Position numbers and translations under genes: made by a program
Notes under the pieces: generated by a model
Told to the model about the DNA's origin: nothing
Seen by the model: only the letters and a program-made list of their open reading frames with translations
Database searches by the model: none
Shown here: positions 40,351-54,500 of the stretch, piece after piece
Layout of the letters: each line of letters begins with the position of its first letter
How positions within the stretch are numbered: position 1 is the first letter of the stretch
Origin: Larimichthys crocea
Lineage: Eukaryota > Chordata > Actinopteri > Sciaenidae
NCBI RefSeq assembly: GCF_000972845.2
Contig: NC_040032.1
Span: forward strand, 13,152,002 to 13,216,001
Direction of reading: 5' to 3'
DNA length: 64,000 nucleotides

Positions 40351-42694
40351 TGAGAAATGTCACTTTGTAGATGCAAGACACTCGAACGCCTTCACATAAA
40401 AGATTACAAAACACACAGTACAATATCTACCGATTTATATTTCATAAAATACGACCATTTTAGAATTTTGATCTGCTGTACATCTTCTACTGTCGTTATT
40501 TATTTAATCCCCTGCAACTCTTTCTCCTGGTTTCTCATAGAGTAGTGACTTAGTGTGTGTAGAAGAAAAAGAAAAAGAAGAAATCATTTTATTGTTCATA
40601 AACACTGTAAATCATCGGCAATTTACACTGTAACTCTTATAACCGTGATAGTTGTATATATTTCAGTGTAATGTCTGCAAACTATTCTCAGGTTCTTCAC
40701 TGCTAGAAGGTTTATTTATTTAAATAATGGGTTTAGTCTGACAGGGTGGATCTGTTGTTTTCAGTGTAGCAAGACTGCCCTCTGGTGAATTACCAAGATA
40801 TGTCTGTTAGGATACGATGGCAGAGCTGCAGCAGTGTAGATTCATGATGAAGCCACATTTATGCACAAAGATAAGACCGACATAAGGTTTGCATTTCAAG
40901 ATGTTCACCTCAGTGCATGTTCTGCTGCAATAACACAGTCTGTTCTGTATGTTTTTATGTGGAACATGTACTATCCATCTATCTGGAATATGACCATGAG
41001 CTAAACCAGTGGATGTCTAGCAGAGCTGTAGGCAATAGCAGTCTAAGTCCAAGATTAACACAGTCGAGCCAAGACCGAGTTCTCCCTCAAGACCAATCCT
41101 GGATGAGGATTTAAAGTGCATCCATTCAACAAAGTCATCTAAGAGTTAAGTGTGATACGACTTAAAGTCAGGACAATCGGCTGTGTTCAAAATCCCCAGT
41201 GGAGAAGTTTACTCCAAGATAAAGAGCAGACTGCGAATTGATATTTGTTACTGTAGCTCCGCTTTCCAAATGTATCCGACTCATCGTCCAAATTCAAGCG
41301 AGCATACAGCAGGGGCTGCCATCTGCAGACAGAACCGCCACAGAAAGCCATAAATGAATAACTTCAATTAGCCTAATTGGTTGCATTTTTATGTCACCTT
41401 TCATAGACTGGAACACCTGTTTCGCCCCGTGTTTCCCTTACACCACATGGCAGACCACACATCTTCAGAAACTTCAGAGAGTATCTGCTCAAGGACGTAG
41501 AACTACAAAATATCATTGCACCACGCTACAGAATATTAAGACAATCTCCAAAGACCCATCACAACACATCCTTCCCCTTCTTCTTCCCTCACACACACAC
41601 ACACTTCAGTCTCAGTCAGGAAGACATCCATCAATGAGGACACTGAGGTCATGTATTCTTTATTTTTTCTGGGAATTTGGGAGTTTTTGCAACCCTGGAG
41701 GAGTTGAACTGGATCATTCTGGTGGTTTTTGACTCAATACGCTTAAATTTGACTATTTTAACACAACAAATAAATTATGCAGTATCTCTCCACCGGCTTT
41801 TTATTCCTGTGTGAGGAGTATTTGAAACAGCATGTAGAACTTCATGTTGAGAAATAAATGTTTTAGAAAATATAATTGGACAACATGAATAATCCAAACT
41901 GTTGTAATCTCAGAGCGGGGATGTATTAACCCTTTCACACATTTTGTGTTTATTTACTTTGCCTGAAATCTTTGAAATTAAGAATAATGCATTTGTAAAA
42001 ATAAATAAAAATGAATATGAATGAAGTTACTGGTATAGAGAACATAATATGGGGGATTTAATAACACAACAGGCCTTTTTCCCAGCAGACAGGTTGACTT
42101 GACATGATAGGAAAAGAACAGGTGTTACTAATTAACATTAATGACGCTTCAGCTGAGTGAGCCATGATGGTGAAAGCGAGCTGACTCGCACAATTAACAG
42201 GACGTCACACTACTCACCTGTTGTTTTAGTGGATAGGGGACGTTTTCTTTATCAAAAGCAGAAATATGTTGTGGTTAACTGTCAAAAATATGTCCCTGAC
42301 AGTTGAGCTTTTCAGGAGTTTGATAAATCACGTGGTCCTCTCACCTTCCCTCTGTTCCTCCTCCTTGTGCGTACATCTTTGTGAAAAGCTACGTCAGCCT
42401 CAGAAGGTTTACAGTCCTCTAGAGCTTAAGCTCCACCAGCTCGTGATCACTAAAAGCCTGCTCTTCTCTTCCTCTGGGTTGATGCAGTCAAATGACACAA
42501 GAACAGGGTGCCTGAAGTAACTGCTGCATCTTTATAATTAAAATCAACCTTAAATGCCTAGTGTGCAGAACATGAGATGGCCAGCCCGAGCGCCAGCGTT
42601 CAGTTTGTCTGTTCTAGGCTTCTGTAGAAACATACCAGTTCACCGTTGGTAGATCTAAAAAGATAAATATTTGTCCCAAATACACCTTGTCAAT
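38861..42694. other. intergenic downstream of ints2, no gene recognised
   Basis: Short open frames up to 178 codons (38801-39337, minus, partly inside a repeat). Contains the CA/GA compound microsatellite. I see no brip1 exon although brip1 follows INTS2 in human. Confidence 0.55.
40321..40350. repeat. (CA)7(GA)8 compound microsatellite
   Basis: CA units turn directly into GA units. Confidence 0.95.
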
Positions 42695-43169
42695 GTGAAA
42701 GGGTTTCTTTGTTTTATTACAAACAAATACAGTACAAAAGCTCTACATATTATTTCAACATTTTAGAAAAATATGCCCACAGAGGTCAAGAAAATGGACC
42801 CATTTAGCATTTTTCAGTATTTTTACTTTCTACAAACTGACAGAGCACACAAAACAACAAGCGTGGAAAAAAAAAAAAAAAAGTGTCTGATGGTCGATTT
42901 GTCTGTACTTCACTTTAGTGCTGACTAAACAGACTCGGATGAAAAACACAGTACGCGTCCCGTCGTGTGCGCAGAATGACTGTAACCTGCAACCCTGAAA
43001 GCCCTTGAAGAAGGTGACATGAGTCCGAGTGCGTTTGTTGAAGATGAATGGGTGTGTGTTGTCAGTGGCCCCTCTCAGGAGTGTGAACGTCTTTCAGAGG
43101 CAGTGCTTACAGTTGTTGGTTTAAGTTCAGTCCCCCCTCCTCCTCCTCTTCCTGAATAATGTGTGTGGT
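42695..43169 (-). other. ints2: ints2 3' UTR
   Basis: Between the stop codon and the poly(A) signal at 42713-42718 there are about 450 bases without any other exon signal. The region includes a run of about 17 A (plus strand) near 42868-42884, which is a T tract in the mRNA. The end near 42695 is placed about 20 bases past the hexamer, next to a GT-rich stretch. It is an estimate. Confidence 0.65.
42713..42718 (-). terminator. poly(A) signal AATAAA of ints2
   Basis: The plus strand reads TTTATT, so the minus strand carries AATAAA about 450 bases past the ints2 stop, followed within 30 bases by the GT-rich TGTATTTGGG. This is the first canonical hexamer I see in a suitable context downstream of the stop. 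Confidence 0.65.
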
Positions 43170-43351
43170 CTATAGTCCATGAAGAGTGGAGCTGATGATG
43201 TCCATGAAGGTGGCCTCTACACAGTAGCAGAGCTGGACATCGGGGTCAGTTCCCCCCAGCTCCTCTGCTGTCCTCTGGGGTAAAGTCAGCTTGGAGGAAC
43301 CTCCTCCTGGAGCCACCACCGCCTGAGGCTTCTCCTTCAGATACTGCAGAC
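43170..43351 (-). CDS. ints2: ints2 exon 25, last coding segment (residues 1152-1211)
   Basis: Acceptor TGCCTCAG, then RLQYLKEKPQAVVAPGGGSS, KLTLPQRTAEELGGTDPDVQ and LCYCVEATFMDIISSTLHGL before TAG. The final PDVQLCYCVE is the family signature at the C-terminus. The preceding glycine-rich piece is variable between species. The exon continues into the 3' UTR. Confidence 0.95.
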
Positions 43352-45525
43352 CTGAGGCAGAAAAAAACAACACACGTCTGATTCATTTTATTGCTTAAAA
43401 GAAATGAAGGATCTTTCCAGCTAGGTGAATAAATGGACATTATCTAGACGCTATAAAGCTGGATGAGATCTGACAGACTCAGGACGGGTAGCCAGATGAT
43501 ATTAATCAGAGCATCTGGATGAAGCAGGCCCAAAAAATACAAGGCGTCCAACATTGCAGGGGCACGGGTTCAATCGCTGCCTGTGGCGCTTCCAGACAGG
43601 TGGAAAACTCCTGGCAGTATCGGTAGACGAGAAACCTATTAAAATACTTTGTCCTCTTTCTTAACCATGAAAGGAAATGTTTAAAAGAACGCTACATTTT
43701 GTAGCAAAATGAATCAAGACTCTTTTAAATCAATCATTCCTGTGCGCAGACATCCCCCTCTGTTTAATGTGAATCCAGTCTAACTCCGTATGATCCATCT
43801 AATATCAGAAAAAAGTCAACAATATTACGTAATGACAGCCTTCAATCTGAGACCAAAAGAAGTGCCAACATTTATCTGAGACATTTGAGCATTTCACGTT
43901 AGTTGACCTATTGATGTCTAACATGAACAGGATCAAGACCGCCGTTATAAGAGCAAGTGGCTCCCGATCAGCGCTGACATCAGAGTTTCTGTTAATATTT
44001 TTGGAAGAGCAGGTTCCTACTTGATAATCTCAATGATATATGATACATACATGCAGTGTTTCTAGCAGTGATGCACGGGTTGATCCAAATTGAGCGGGTG
44101 TCACGAGTCACCAAACAATATTTTTAATGATATTCGTGTCGCTGTCGGTCGGGTCGTTTGAAATAAAGATAACCAGTAAAGTTTTGTAATTTATGTAGTA
44201 GACAACATTTTCTGTGAAATACACAGACTTTATTGGCTGAATAACTGGCGCGAAGATGCCACGGGCTCTACAGGAGGTAGAGAAAGTATAGACTACTTTT
44301 TAAAATGCAGGTCAGGAAGCGGGTTGGGTACAATATTTCACAATGATTTGCTGCGGTCCGAGTTCGTGCGGGTTAGTTTAAAACGTCGGTCGGTGCAGGT
44401 CGATCAAACATGGACCCGCGCATCACTGGTTTCTACACTGGTGGTCAGACAAACAATAAAAGGAGCTGTAAGTGGAAGCCAGTGGGTAAAAAAAACTGTC
44501 GTAATGCCACCCAAGTGACTAACTTACGGGCAATGAGAGGGTCAATGTCTCTGGCTTTGGTGGCGACGTCGGAGGCACACACTTGGCCCACTTGTACGAG
44601 GAGGGCTGCCACATCATCATAGAGTGGAGGGAAGGCTTGGCAGAAGGCCACCAGGCACGGCAGGATGGGCATGAAGAAGGAGAAACGCTTGGCACGAGTC
44701 AGCACTAAAATACCAGGACACACACACACACGTTTATAGAACACACAAGAGAGAGGTAAACAATAAATACAGTGACTAATTGGCTTACTGTGCACTTATG
44801 TAATGGAAAGAGAATGCTGCACTAACAGCCAGAGGCCAGGTGGTGGCAGCCAAATACAGCGATAAAACCATCACACTGTCTGACAACAGCTGCATTGTGA
44901 TGAGCAGTATACAGTGAGTCTGCAGGGAGCAGATTTAATGATGGCGGCAGACAAGTAGATAGAGAGAAGTAGGGCGAGGAAAAAGAAGCATACATGTGTG
45001 AGACGTGAAGACGGCTTCACTGACCTGTGAGGAGGGTGCCCATGACACTGATGGCCAGCCGGGCCACACTGAGGGACTTGGGTAGAGCGTACTGGGTACA
45101 CAAGTACGACAGCAACTGGATCGCAAAGATCTGTGGGGACACACATTCAAGACTGCTTTATAAAAAATAAATAAATAAACATGACAGTGTAAGAGAGGCT
45201 CTGGCACGAGCCCAGGGTCAGTCTACGATTTAGAGCCAGGAAAAAGAGAAGAGAGGGGAGGAGAAGGGAGGGAGGGAGGGGTTGGGAGAGGCCTCACCTG
45301 CTTTTCCAGCTGGGGCTGGGCCAGCAGCTCTGGGATGAAGTCCAGACAGATATGGATGGAGGGGATGCCTGCCACAGTGAGAGGCAGCAGAGCTTGAGGG
45401 TAACCCTGACAGAGAAAGTGGGAGAGAAGAGGAAACATAAATCTTATGATAAAAACACGAGGACGATAAGGGATGAACAAGGACTACGTCAATTCGACCA
45501 AGTTGTCATTTAAGCACACAATTAC

Positions 45526-45560
<35 letters not shown>

Positions 45561-48500
45561 CGTGAATGCACACAGCTGCCTTCGCTTGGCAGCGTGGACA
45601 AGGGAGGATTAGCGTAACAGAGGAAGGATCGGTTTGATGAAGTCTACCATATGGCCGTCTGCTGCTTCTGGGAGTGCTGCAGTCACTTACCACTATAGCC
45701 ATGGCAGAATGTGATGAGTAATGGGGTCAACCTGACTTGGCGATACTTGAAAAACTAGACTGGAAGATATTTTCAGGAACATGGCACTCACTGTCCACTC
45801 AACTGTTTAAAACAAAGATGATATTGCTTTCTAATGACGCAATTTGGAGGGAAGCTGGAAAGTCTAGTCACGCAGGAAAAGTCATTAAGAAGCAACCGTC
45901 CTCTCTTTGTCTCGGATACGGCTCTGTTATGACACATTCTCCTTTGTGTTTCGGACCGTTATATAGCAATAAAACAACAAATATGAAGTGTACGTCCTGC
46001 TTCATTTGTTACCTGAAAGTGGACCAACTTGGCGATGTTGGGGTCGGCGATGAACATCTGATGCAGCAGACAGCAGATGAGACACTGCACCTCCCTCAAA
46101 TCGCTGAGCAGGCCTCCCTCTGGCTCGCCGTCCTCCACATTCCCCCTGGCTCTCGGCCCCAGGCTTCCCTGTTTTGATTTCCCTGGCACGGGGCCCCTAA
46201 TGCTCTTCAGTAGGCTCTCTGTGTTGGCCCCCAGCTGCTGCTCTTCGGATGTGGGCAGACACACCTCCAGGAGAATCTGCACCGCTGCGCTGTCCTGGAG
46301 GTTAAACAGAAACACGGTGGTTACCATGGTCAGGCGTGAAAGGTCATCTCATACATATTTTAATTGTGTAATTTCATAGCATATCATGTCGGCATTATTC
46401 ATGCTTCAGCCGTCGCCCGTGACAATGAAATTAAATTACATGAACATTAAAATAAGTCTGTAAAAATGTGAGGAGATACTATATAAAAGGGTGTGAACAT
46501 GTTCAAATTACCTGTGCAGATAGAAGGGCGTTCTTCAGCTCCTCCCTGGTGACCTCGGGTGTATCCGGCCCTCCGGGCACGCCCAGGTTTGAGACTGTCT
46601 GGCTCTGCCGATCAAAGTCAGCCGTCTCCTTCAGGTGGCAGTGCAGGTAGGCTTTTGAGGCCAGCAGGTAGCCGTTGAGCATGTGAAGCACGATGTCCAT
46701 CAGAGGAGGACACCTGGCAAAAAAACAAACAAAAAGGTAAACTGATGCTCCGTGAACCGGGTCATGTGGAATATGTAGAATATGCTCTGTGGTTACCTGT
46801 ACACCCTTTGGTCACAGCGCAGCACAATGAGAGGGTCCACCATCAGGTCGTTCTGAGTGTACCTCTGCTGCCTCAGCAGCTTAGCAGAAGGTTGGAGGGC
46901 GTTTACCGTCATCACCCACAGCCTGCAACACAGACACAGCACTTTGTTCAGATAAACTACCAACAATGAACTAATCATGAGCTGTCCACCTTTTTTTTTT
47001 CCTTTTGCTAAATGAATTTATTATAGTTTGGAAGAATGTTACTAAAAGATTCTATGAGATCCGCTTCAGTCGGGATTGATAATTCAATTACTCACATACT
47101 GGCCCGTGGCAGCACTTCACCCTCAGTCTCTCTTATCAGACCAATGCTAAACTATAAACAGCAGGGTGCTCCTGGAGCTCCAAGCCTTCCTGCGGTTTGT
47201 GCACCAGCATCAATCAGTGGTTCTGTGTGAAATTTGGCACTGCTGTCCTCCTAGATTCACTGGAGTCTCTCATCTAGCCCTCTGCAACATTTAAATACTA
47301 TGAAAGCGAGTGAGGAAGAGCATTACATCTCCCTCAAGGAGTTCCCCCTCAGTTTTCCTGCCCTGAACCCTTCTTGTTACAGAACCCTTTTGGATCAATA
47401 CAATGTCAGCTCAGAGCTTTGGTAACTGTGCTCCTGTATGCCCCGGGGTAGAGCGAGGGTCACCCTCTTCTGTCCAGAGAGTCCACGCAGGCTGACAACA
47501 GTTTCCTGGCTCAATACCTCTGATCTATTCACACAATAATCACTGAGCAAGCAGTCCGGGGTTAAGGGCGACAACTCTTGCTCTCGCAGGTCTTCCTTTA
47601 ATCCATTTTCTGAGTCTCACAGCAGCTTTACGCAGGCTTGGACTGTTAACCTTTTAGTTAAAAAAAAGATATATAATTATTATGTAACCAGCTGACAAGA
47701 AGGGAATAACAAGATCTGTGTCTTCGTTGGCCTTGAATCTGTTTGTTTTTTATTTACTTTTAACTTATTAAGTTGAGCAAAAGATGCCAAATTCTAATTA
47801 GTAAGACAAGATACTGTTTTGGACTCACTAGTTTTGAGCCCAATTACCGAAGGGATGGCATTAATTCAACGCATACTAATAACTAATGCAGAAAATACAC
47901 CATATCATCAGTTATTGGGTTCTTGGGTATGAAATTTAAACTCAATGTAAACAAATTGAATATTCCCATGTGACATGCAGTAGTAATCACACTTGAGGCT
48001 GCCACAGGAGCATTTTCTATTCTTCGTCCCTAACATCTAACTCGTGCGTAGAGCTCATACCTGCGGGGCATCACAGTGTTGAGGCCCATCCAGAGCTTGT
48101 TGAGGGTCTGCAGTATTCGGCGAGGCACGGCGGGCTCCAGCAGCAGAGCCATGCTGGCCGTGAGGGGCTCCGCATAAGGGATCAGGTCTCCGGGTGAAAG
48201 CAGCGTTAAATGCTCCAGGATCCGCATCAGCCTGGGACTGCTGGATGGTAATTTCTGGAAGGCTGGGGGCAAAGAGTTGAATTAATCTTCAAAGTCTAGA
48301 GCTGTGGAGCCTTGTTGTGTTCCTTTAACTGATTTGAACCAAATGTACACACTAAAAATTAATAGAAACCAAAATCTTCTGGAGCATTAGATGAATCTAG
48401 CATAAGACAGTAGCAACATCTGGCGCATCTGTTTAGACTTAATGGTGGCGAGAAGAAAAAAAAGTAAATCAACAGCTAATGTGTGTCAAAACTACAGAAT

Positions 48501-51500
48501 AATAAAAAGTAGAATTATTAATTTCATCGTATTTCTTGTCATGGTCGTCCTGAAGAAGGTTTCAGTGCAGACGAAGCCTAAAAAAAACTAAAACATCCTG
48601 GATGTCTTAAAATATAAATAAAGGCTTATACAGTGTACATTAACTCACATAATGGTGTGTGAAACTGATTGTTACACATTTTGTCTCCATCGAAGAAAAA
48701 GCCCATTACAGCATAATCCTGTAAACCCTGGAGGATTAACTATCGATGTAAGATTGCAGTTGGATAACAGTTTTCACCTGTAAATGTATTATACAATATT
48801 AGAGGCTCTCCACTCAAGACTGGTAACACCGCCCTCTCACCTACACAGCCCTGGTTCCTAAGATACCATCACTGATGCTGGTTTGATGCAACAATGTCAG
48901 ATTAGCCTTTAATCTAATCTCATTTTGTTTATACTGACCTTATGGTTATTATTTCTAAAAAAGAAGCTACGACATTCACGACTCTCTTTCTCTCTCTTGT
49001 CTCTTTCATTCCTTATTCCCACCCTCCTCACCTTGGTGCAGCTGGCTCTGAGTGTATCTGCAGGTGTTGCTGGGGAGCATCATCCTCCTCAGCAGGGGTA
49101 GAGTACCGGTCACCTCTTCCTCGCACACCCAGTCCTCCACTAGACATAGATGGGGGTAGTTTGTGGCCAACAGCCTCAGCAAGGCAGAGTGCAGACCTGG
49201 GTACAGGGAAAGAGAAAGAAAGGTTATTACCTCAAGAACTTGTGTGTTTTTCTGATTATTTGTATTATACCAATCATAAAAGTTTTCTTAATTTCCACAG
49301 ACAACATTCTTGTACATTTAAATGCATGTCTCACCCCCTAGCTCCTGCTGCAGTCCCTGAGCCTGAGTAACCAAATACTTAATGGGAATCTGGTCCATCA
49401 AGGCTGCCGAGTAGGATTTTGGTTTCCTTTGCATCAGGGCTTGAAAAAAAAAGAAAAAGAGAGAAGAAGGATGAGTGAAACAAAGAAACTATAAGACGGG
49501 AAATAGAGAGTGTGAAAACATAAAGCAAAAAAAAGGACAAGACGGAGCATAAGTGTTTTATTTGGCAGTGTAAGGACACCAGAGCCGCTGTGCCAATGCG
49601 TTAGAGGAGCGGAGGTGATTTTTCATTGACGTGGGTTCATTACCACTGCTGATGGGCTTCATTACTCCTTCCTTGAAGGCTGCGGGAGCACTTGGGTAAA
49701 CACAGCAATTAAAGAGATGGGCATAAACTCTCACATAAATCTGGCCTAATGAAGGGCAAGAGCAGAGCTCGTCATGGGAGAGAATAAACACTGACTAGGC
49801 TAACTGCTAATGCTCAATCTAACCTACAGCTGTCCTAGTTAGCTCAGCTCCCGCAGCCATTGTGCTTGGCTCTTTGTCAGCCCTCCATTTATTCTCTATG
49901 AAGCGGCCAACATTCAGTGCCGAGAGAGAAAAAGGATGAATGACTGCACATGCAGAGTGAGAGCATCTCACAACAACTTCGCAGAGGACAAAAGCCGCCT
50001 TTCTCTTCTCGCTGCCTGACAAATTCCCTCCATCTCAAATACAATGCCTCCTTCAGTGGAGGAGATGACAATAGATGCACTTTAGACGGGGCAGAGGAAG
50101 AGGAAATAAGAAACGAAAAAGGAAGTGAGCCAACAGCGGCGTGGGAAGCCAGGCGGCGGGGCAGTGTTATATGGGACAGAGATATTGTCTTGTACACACC
50201 CAGCTGTTTGGTGCTCGCCAACAGGTTCTCCTCATAAGACAGGATGTAGTAGAGGATGAGGAGTTGGGTGGTGATGGAGTAGCGCTGTCTTCCTCCTCGA
50301 CTGCTCTCCCCTTGCTAACCATTAACAAAAGAGAGAGGCGAAACAACAGCAACAGGTCACGACGTCATCAGTGAATGTGTAGATGGACAAAGAATAAAGA
50401 TAATGAGAATGAATTGTTGGTGATTTCCATTTCAACAACCCAACTTACACTAAAAATAACTTCAACTACTGTAAAATGTCACAGAATTTGTGTTTGCAGC
50501 AGCAGATAAATACACAATTTATATCTATAATTAGATTTTCATGTTAATGAGGATGCAAGTGGTTACTCAATGTCTTTTTGTAATAAAAATAAATAAATCA
50601 TAATTCCTGAGAGACAATAGCAAAAAAAGGCATTATTATTTCATCTAAAGATCACAAACAATTGGACTGATATGATTAGAGTGTTACTAAATTTCAACAG
50701 TAATTAGAAAAGTAGATTACAGGTTGGAGAGACAGAGACCAAAAGAAAACTTGTGATACTGAAAGGTCACATTAAAGAGAGGTTGTCCTCAAATACTCAC
50801 ACATATTATCAGATATAAATCCTAACAGGATATTTTAAATGAAGAACACACAACAAAATGATACTGTTTTTACGTGAGGCCCCGGGGCTGACTCACCCCG
50901 GCAGAGCACTGGAAAACATTGAGGATCTCTTGCTCGGTGATGGGCTGGTTGGTGGCCTCTGGGTTTGCCTTGGATGCCGGAGTGAGGATGGAGTTGATGT
51001 AGGCGTCGATTAAGGGAATCAGTTGGGTGTGAATGGGGGTTGTTGTTTCGCAGAGCTGGCGATAGATCCAATCCTGGACAAGAGGGCAAAACGATTATTA
51101 TTATTGTTGTTTATTTTTTAAACAACTCAGCAGCTAGTTATCATTATGAGCCATCGAAACGTGGCATCACCTACCTTAATGGACACTTTGTGCTTGGTGA
51201 ACGCTCGGCTCCGAAGCAGCTGGTAGATGCAGTGAATGGGGAGGAATCCTGTGATGTTGGCACTTAGGTTGTTGGTCACTGCAACCCTCACAGCATGGGC
51301 TGTTACCACCTACACACCAGAAATAATGACCAGGTTATCTCAACAGCACCACCGGAAAATAGAAAACAGATCGACATACACTGTATGGTAAGAATGTACA
51401 CAGCTTTGTCATTAGGAGCCAGAACAACCGCTTTATGAATTTCTTTTAATATTATTCCGTGCAAACAGTTTAAAAAACTGAATTTCCATATTACAACATA

Positions 51501-54500
51501 TATGTAAAAGATTGCATACTGTCTACAATGATAAGCACTAACTATATGTGCTGCACAGTAGTCATAGTGTGCGACTCAGTAACAGTTTCATTTCACACTG
51601 TTCATTTATAAAGCGTGTCAGACGTGTTTGTTTGATGGTCATAATCATAGGTGATATAATAATGTTTACTATACACAACACTACTCGAATATTCTCACTA
51701 GTTTTAAATATTGTACAATAAAGTTATTTATGTCCAACTGAAGACTTTCACAGGGAATCTTTTGTCATTTTTGACAAGTTGTTAAATTAAAAGCTTCTAC
51801 ATTTCTGAATTTACAGCAGCTCTCGATGGGAAAAATAAAACAACAGCCGATGAGAATTAAAGCCTACACAAATATACAAATAAATCACTGAACCCTGGGA
51901 GTCTGCAGGTAGAAAGTGTATACCTGCTCTGTGAAGATCTCCTGTGTGAAGATGGTCTTCATCTTGCTTAGGGAGCTGGGCTTGATGGCAATCTGTAGAA
52001 AGTTGAATATTGGAAAATAAAAATAAAAAAAGATAAAGAATATCAACAATGGAAGGTTCACTGTGAGTAAAAACAACCTGCAGGCAACAGTGCTGGTATT
52101 CTGTAATTCCCTCCTTTCATATTTCATAAGTAGCATTCTACATGGCAGGCACAACATTGAATTGAGAGGATTGCCCTACGGGTGGAAACAAACAGGCTTT
52201 AAATCCAATTACATTACACATCTCGGTGGAAAATACACCGAGACAGGAAAACTACTTAGCACACAGGCAGGAAACAATAGTGCACTTAATAAGAAATAAA
52301 ACAGCAAATTGGCCACAGGGTGTAGAGTGTCTTAGTAGATATGTGTATGCTGCAAGTGTTTCATCAGTGATATAGTCTTTATATGCGCCACTGCTGCTGC
52401 AGTGGGAGAGTGGGACCAGTAGCTGGTCAGCCAGACTGATGTATTGATCACTGTCTCCCTCCCTCCCACCTACCACCTTACCTTCATCCCCAAAGTAGAG
52501 CACACCAACTCAATAATGGAGCTGAGCTGGTTGCTATGGAAATACATGGCAACCAGTAATAGCATCTCTCCAAAAGAAGCAGATACGCCTGCAGCACTGT
52601 AAGAAGGAGGACACACATATGCATGAGAGGGAAGTGAGGAGAGACTTTGTCGTCGTTAATCCAGCATCTTACAGGACAGAAATGTAATAAACTGATCAGG
52701 ATAGTTGCATCAATCCACCCACCCACACCTATAGTCTCTCTTGTCACCTAATACTCTGTGATGATCTATGCTTTATGGACTACAGTCACAAACAAACACA
52801 CATTCATTTGTGCTGCCGCAGTCATCCTTTCCTGTTGAAAACGGGGCAATATTTACTTAATTTTAGCATGAAAACAAACAGAAGCTTTTGCTGGGCTTAT
52901 CACCAACTATTCTGGAAACAAAGAACAAATAATGACAGAGGGAACATCAAACGCTTCCAAAAGAGTGGATATAAAAGAAGCAAACAAACACTCAAGTGTG
53001 AATTTAGACGTGGATTTATCAAATTTAACTCAGCTTTAAATTCAACGTCATTAAACTTCCCCGGCACCTTGTTTATTTTGTGAGAATTATTGTTAATGCC
53101 CGTTTCCTCCATTTGTTCTAAAGTTTCCATAAATTCTCTAAACAACACGCCCTACTGGAGGAGAAGACCAGTAACCAGTGTCGTATGAGAAGTGCAACAA
53201 ACGAGAGGATAGTTTACTTAACCAAATAATGAAATATGATACAATAAGGGCTGTAAGAATCACACATTATGTCCTTGTTGTTATGTTATTGCTTTCTCAT
53301 AACGCTGCATTATACATGTTTTAAATTCCTCTTTTTTTAGAGGTTTGGAGCATTAATCAGCATCGTTTTATGATTCTAAAAAACATGTCAAATTTAGACT
53401 GGCAATGTAATTAAGATCAGTACAAACTCTTTAATTGCTTTAAACCCAGACTCAACTTCCAGTAATTTAAAACAGTTACTGTTTGGTACAAAATTTATAC
53501 TGTGACAATTATCACAGTATTATTTAAATAATTATATTGTACAATATGACCAATAAGTATTTAAATTCACAATGTAAAAGGTTAAGTTGGCATCATTTCA
53601 AAGAAACTGTTCTACATACAGTGTTCATTAAGAGTTAACTTTAACTAAGACAGTTTGTCCATACGATAATCCCCCATCTCTCATGCCCTATATCATAAAT
53701 ATAGAGAGAGATTAGAGCTATAGAGATTATCCTTACCTCTCAAAGTATTCCTCCTCTTTGATCATCCAGCTGAGCCACATGACCATCAGCTGCTCTTGCT
53801 CCGGAGTGCTGGACAGAAACACACACACAGAAGATAAAGCACACACTTCATACAACAATGGCAGGACAGGACTTCTGGCACACGTGGAAATCAAAACTCA
53901 AAAAACATCAACACTCGCTTTATGTACCTGACCAGAGTAGGGAAAGCCAGCAGCTTGCAGAAGGACAGAGAGACAAAGCGAACGCCAGCAGGAGTGGCCG
54001 GAGGCCGGCTGGTCATCAACTGCAGGAGCTGCTCTGCCTCTTCATCTGTAGGTCTGTAGATGGATTACAATGGATATATTATTAATACATTAACATTTCT
54101 AAATTAAACCGGCACTTTAATATAAATTCACTAACTGGGCTAAATTAGATAATCTGAGTTAAAGAGAACACTTTTAAATCTATAAATCAAACTCCAAAGC
54201 AAATACACAAGTATCAAATATTCCTCTTTGACCTACCTGAGGCCTGCGATGCCCATGAGGGCACAGTACAGCCGGAGCAGAGCGCTGGCCTTCACCACAT
54301 GCTCCTCTCTGAGGCCCGAGTACCCTGAACCTCCCCCCTCTTCCATGTCACCGTCATTGGGCACGTGGGTGCTGCGTGAGCGCGGCAGGATGGCGACCAG
54401 CTCCAGCAGCAGCTGCCTGCGCATTTGCCAAAGCACCGAGCTGCTTTCTCTCTTTCGCTGGCAGCACAAAGAGAGAGCGCGAGGGGGAAAGACACAACGT

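Noticed and set aside
43540..43600. Possible SINE B box (GGGTTCAATCGC)
   Set aside because: No A box at the right distance and no recognisable body or tail.
50167..50374. Alternative open frames across exon 15
   Set aside because: They are shifted frames of the ints2 exon; the frame giving RYSITTQLLILYYILSYEE is the family match.
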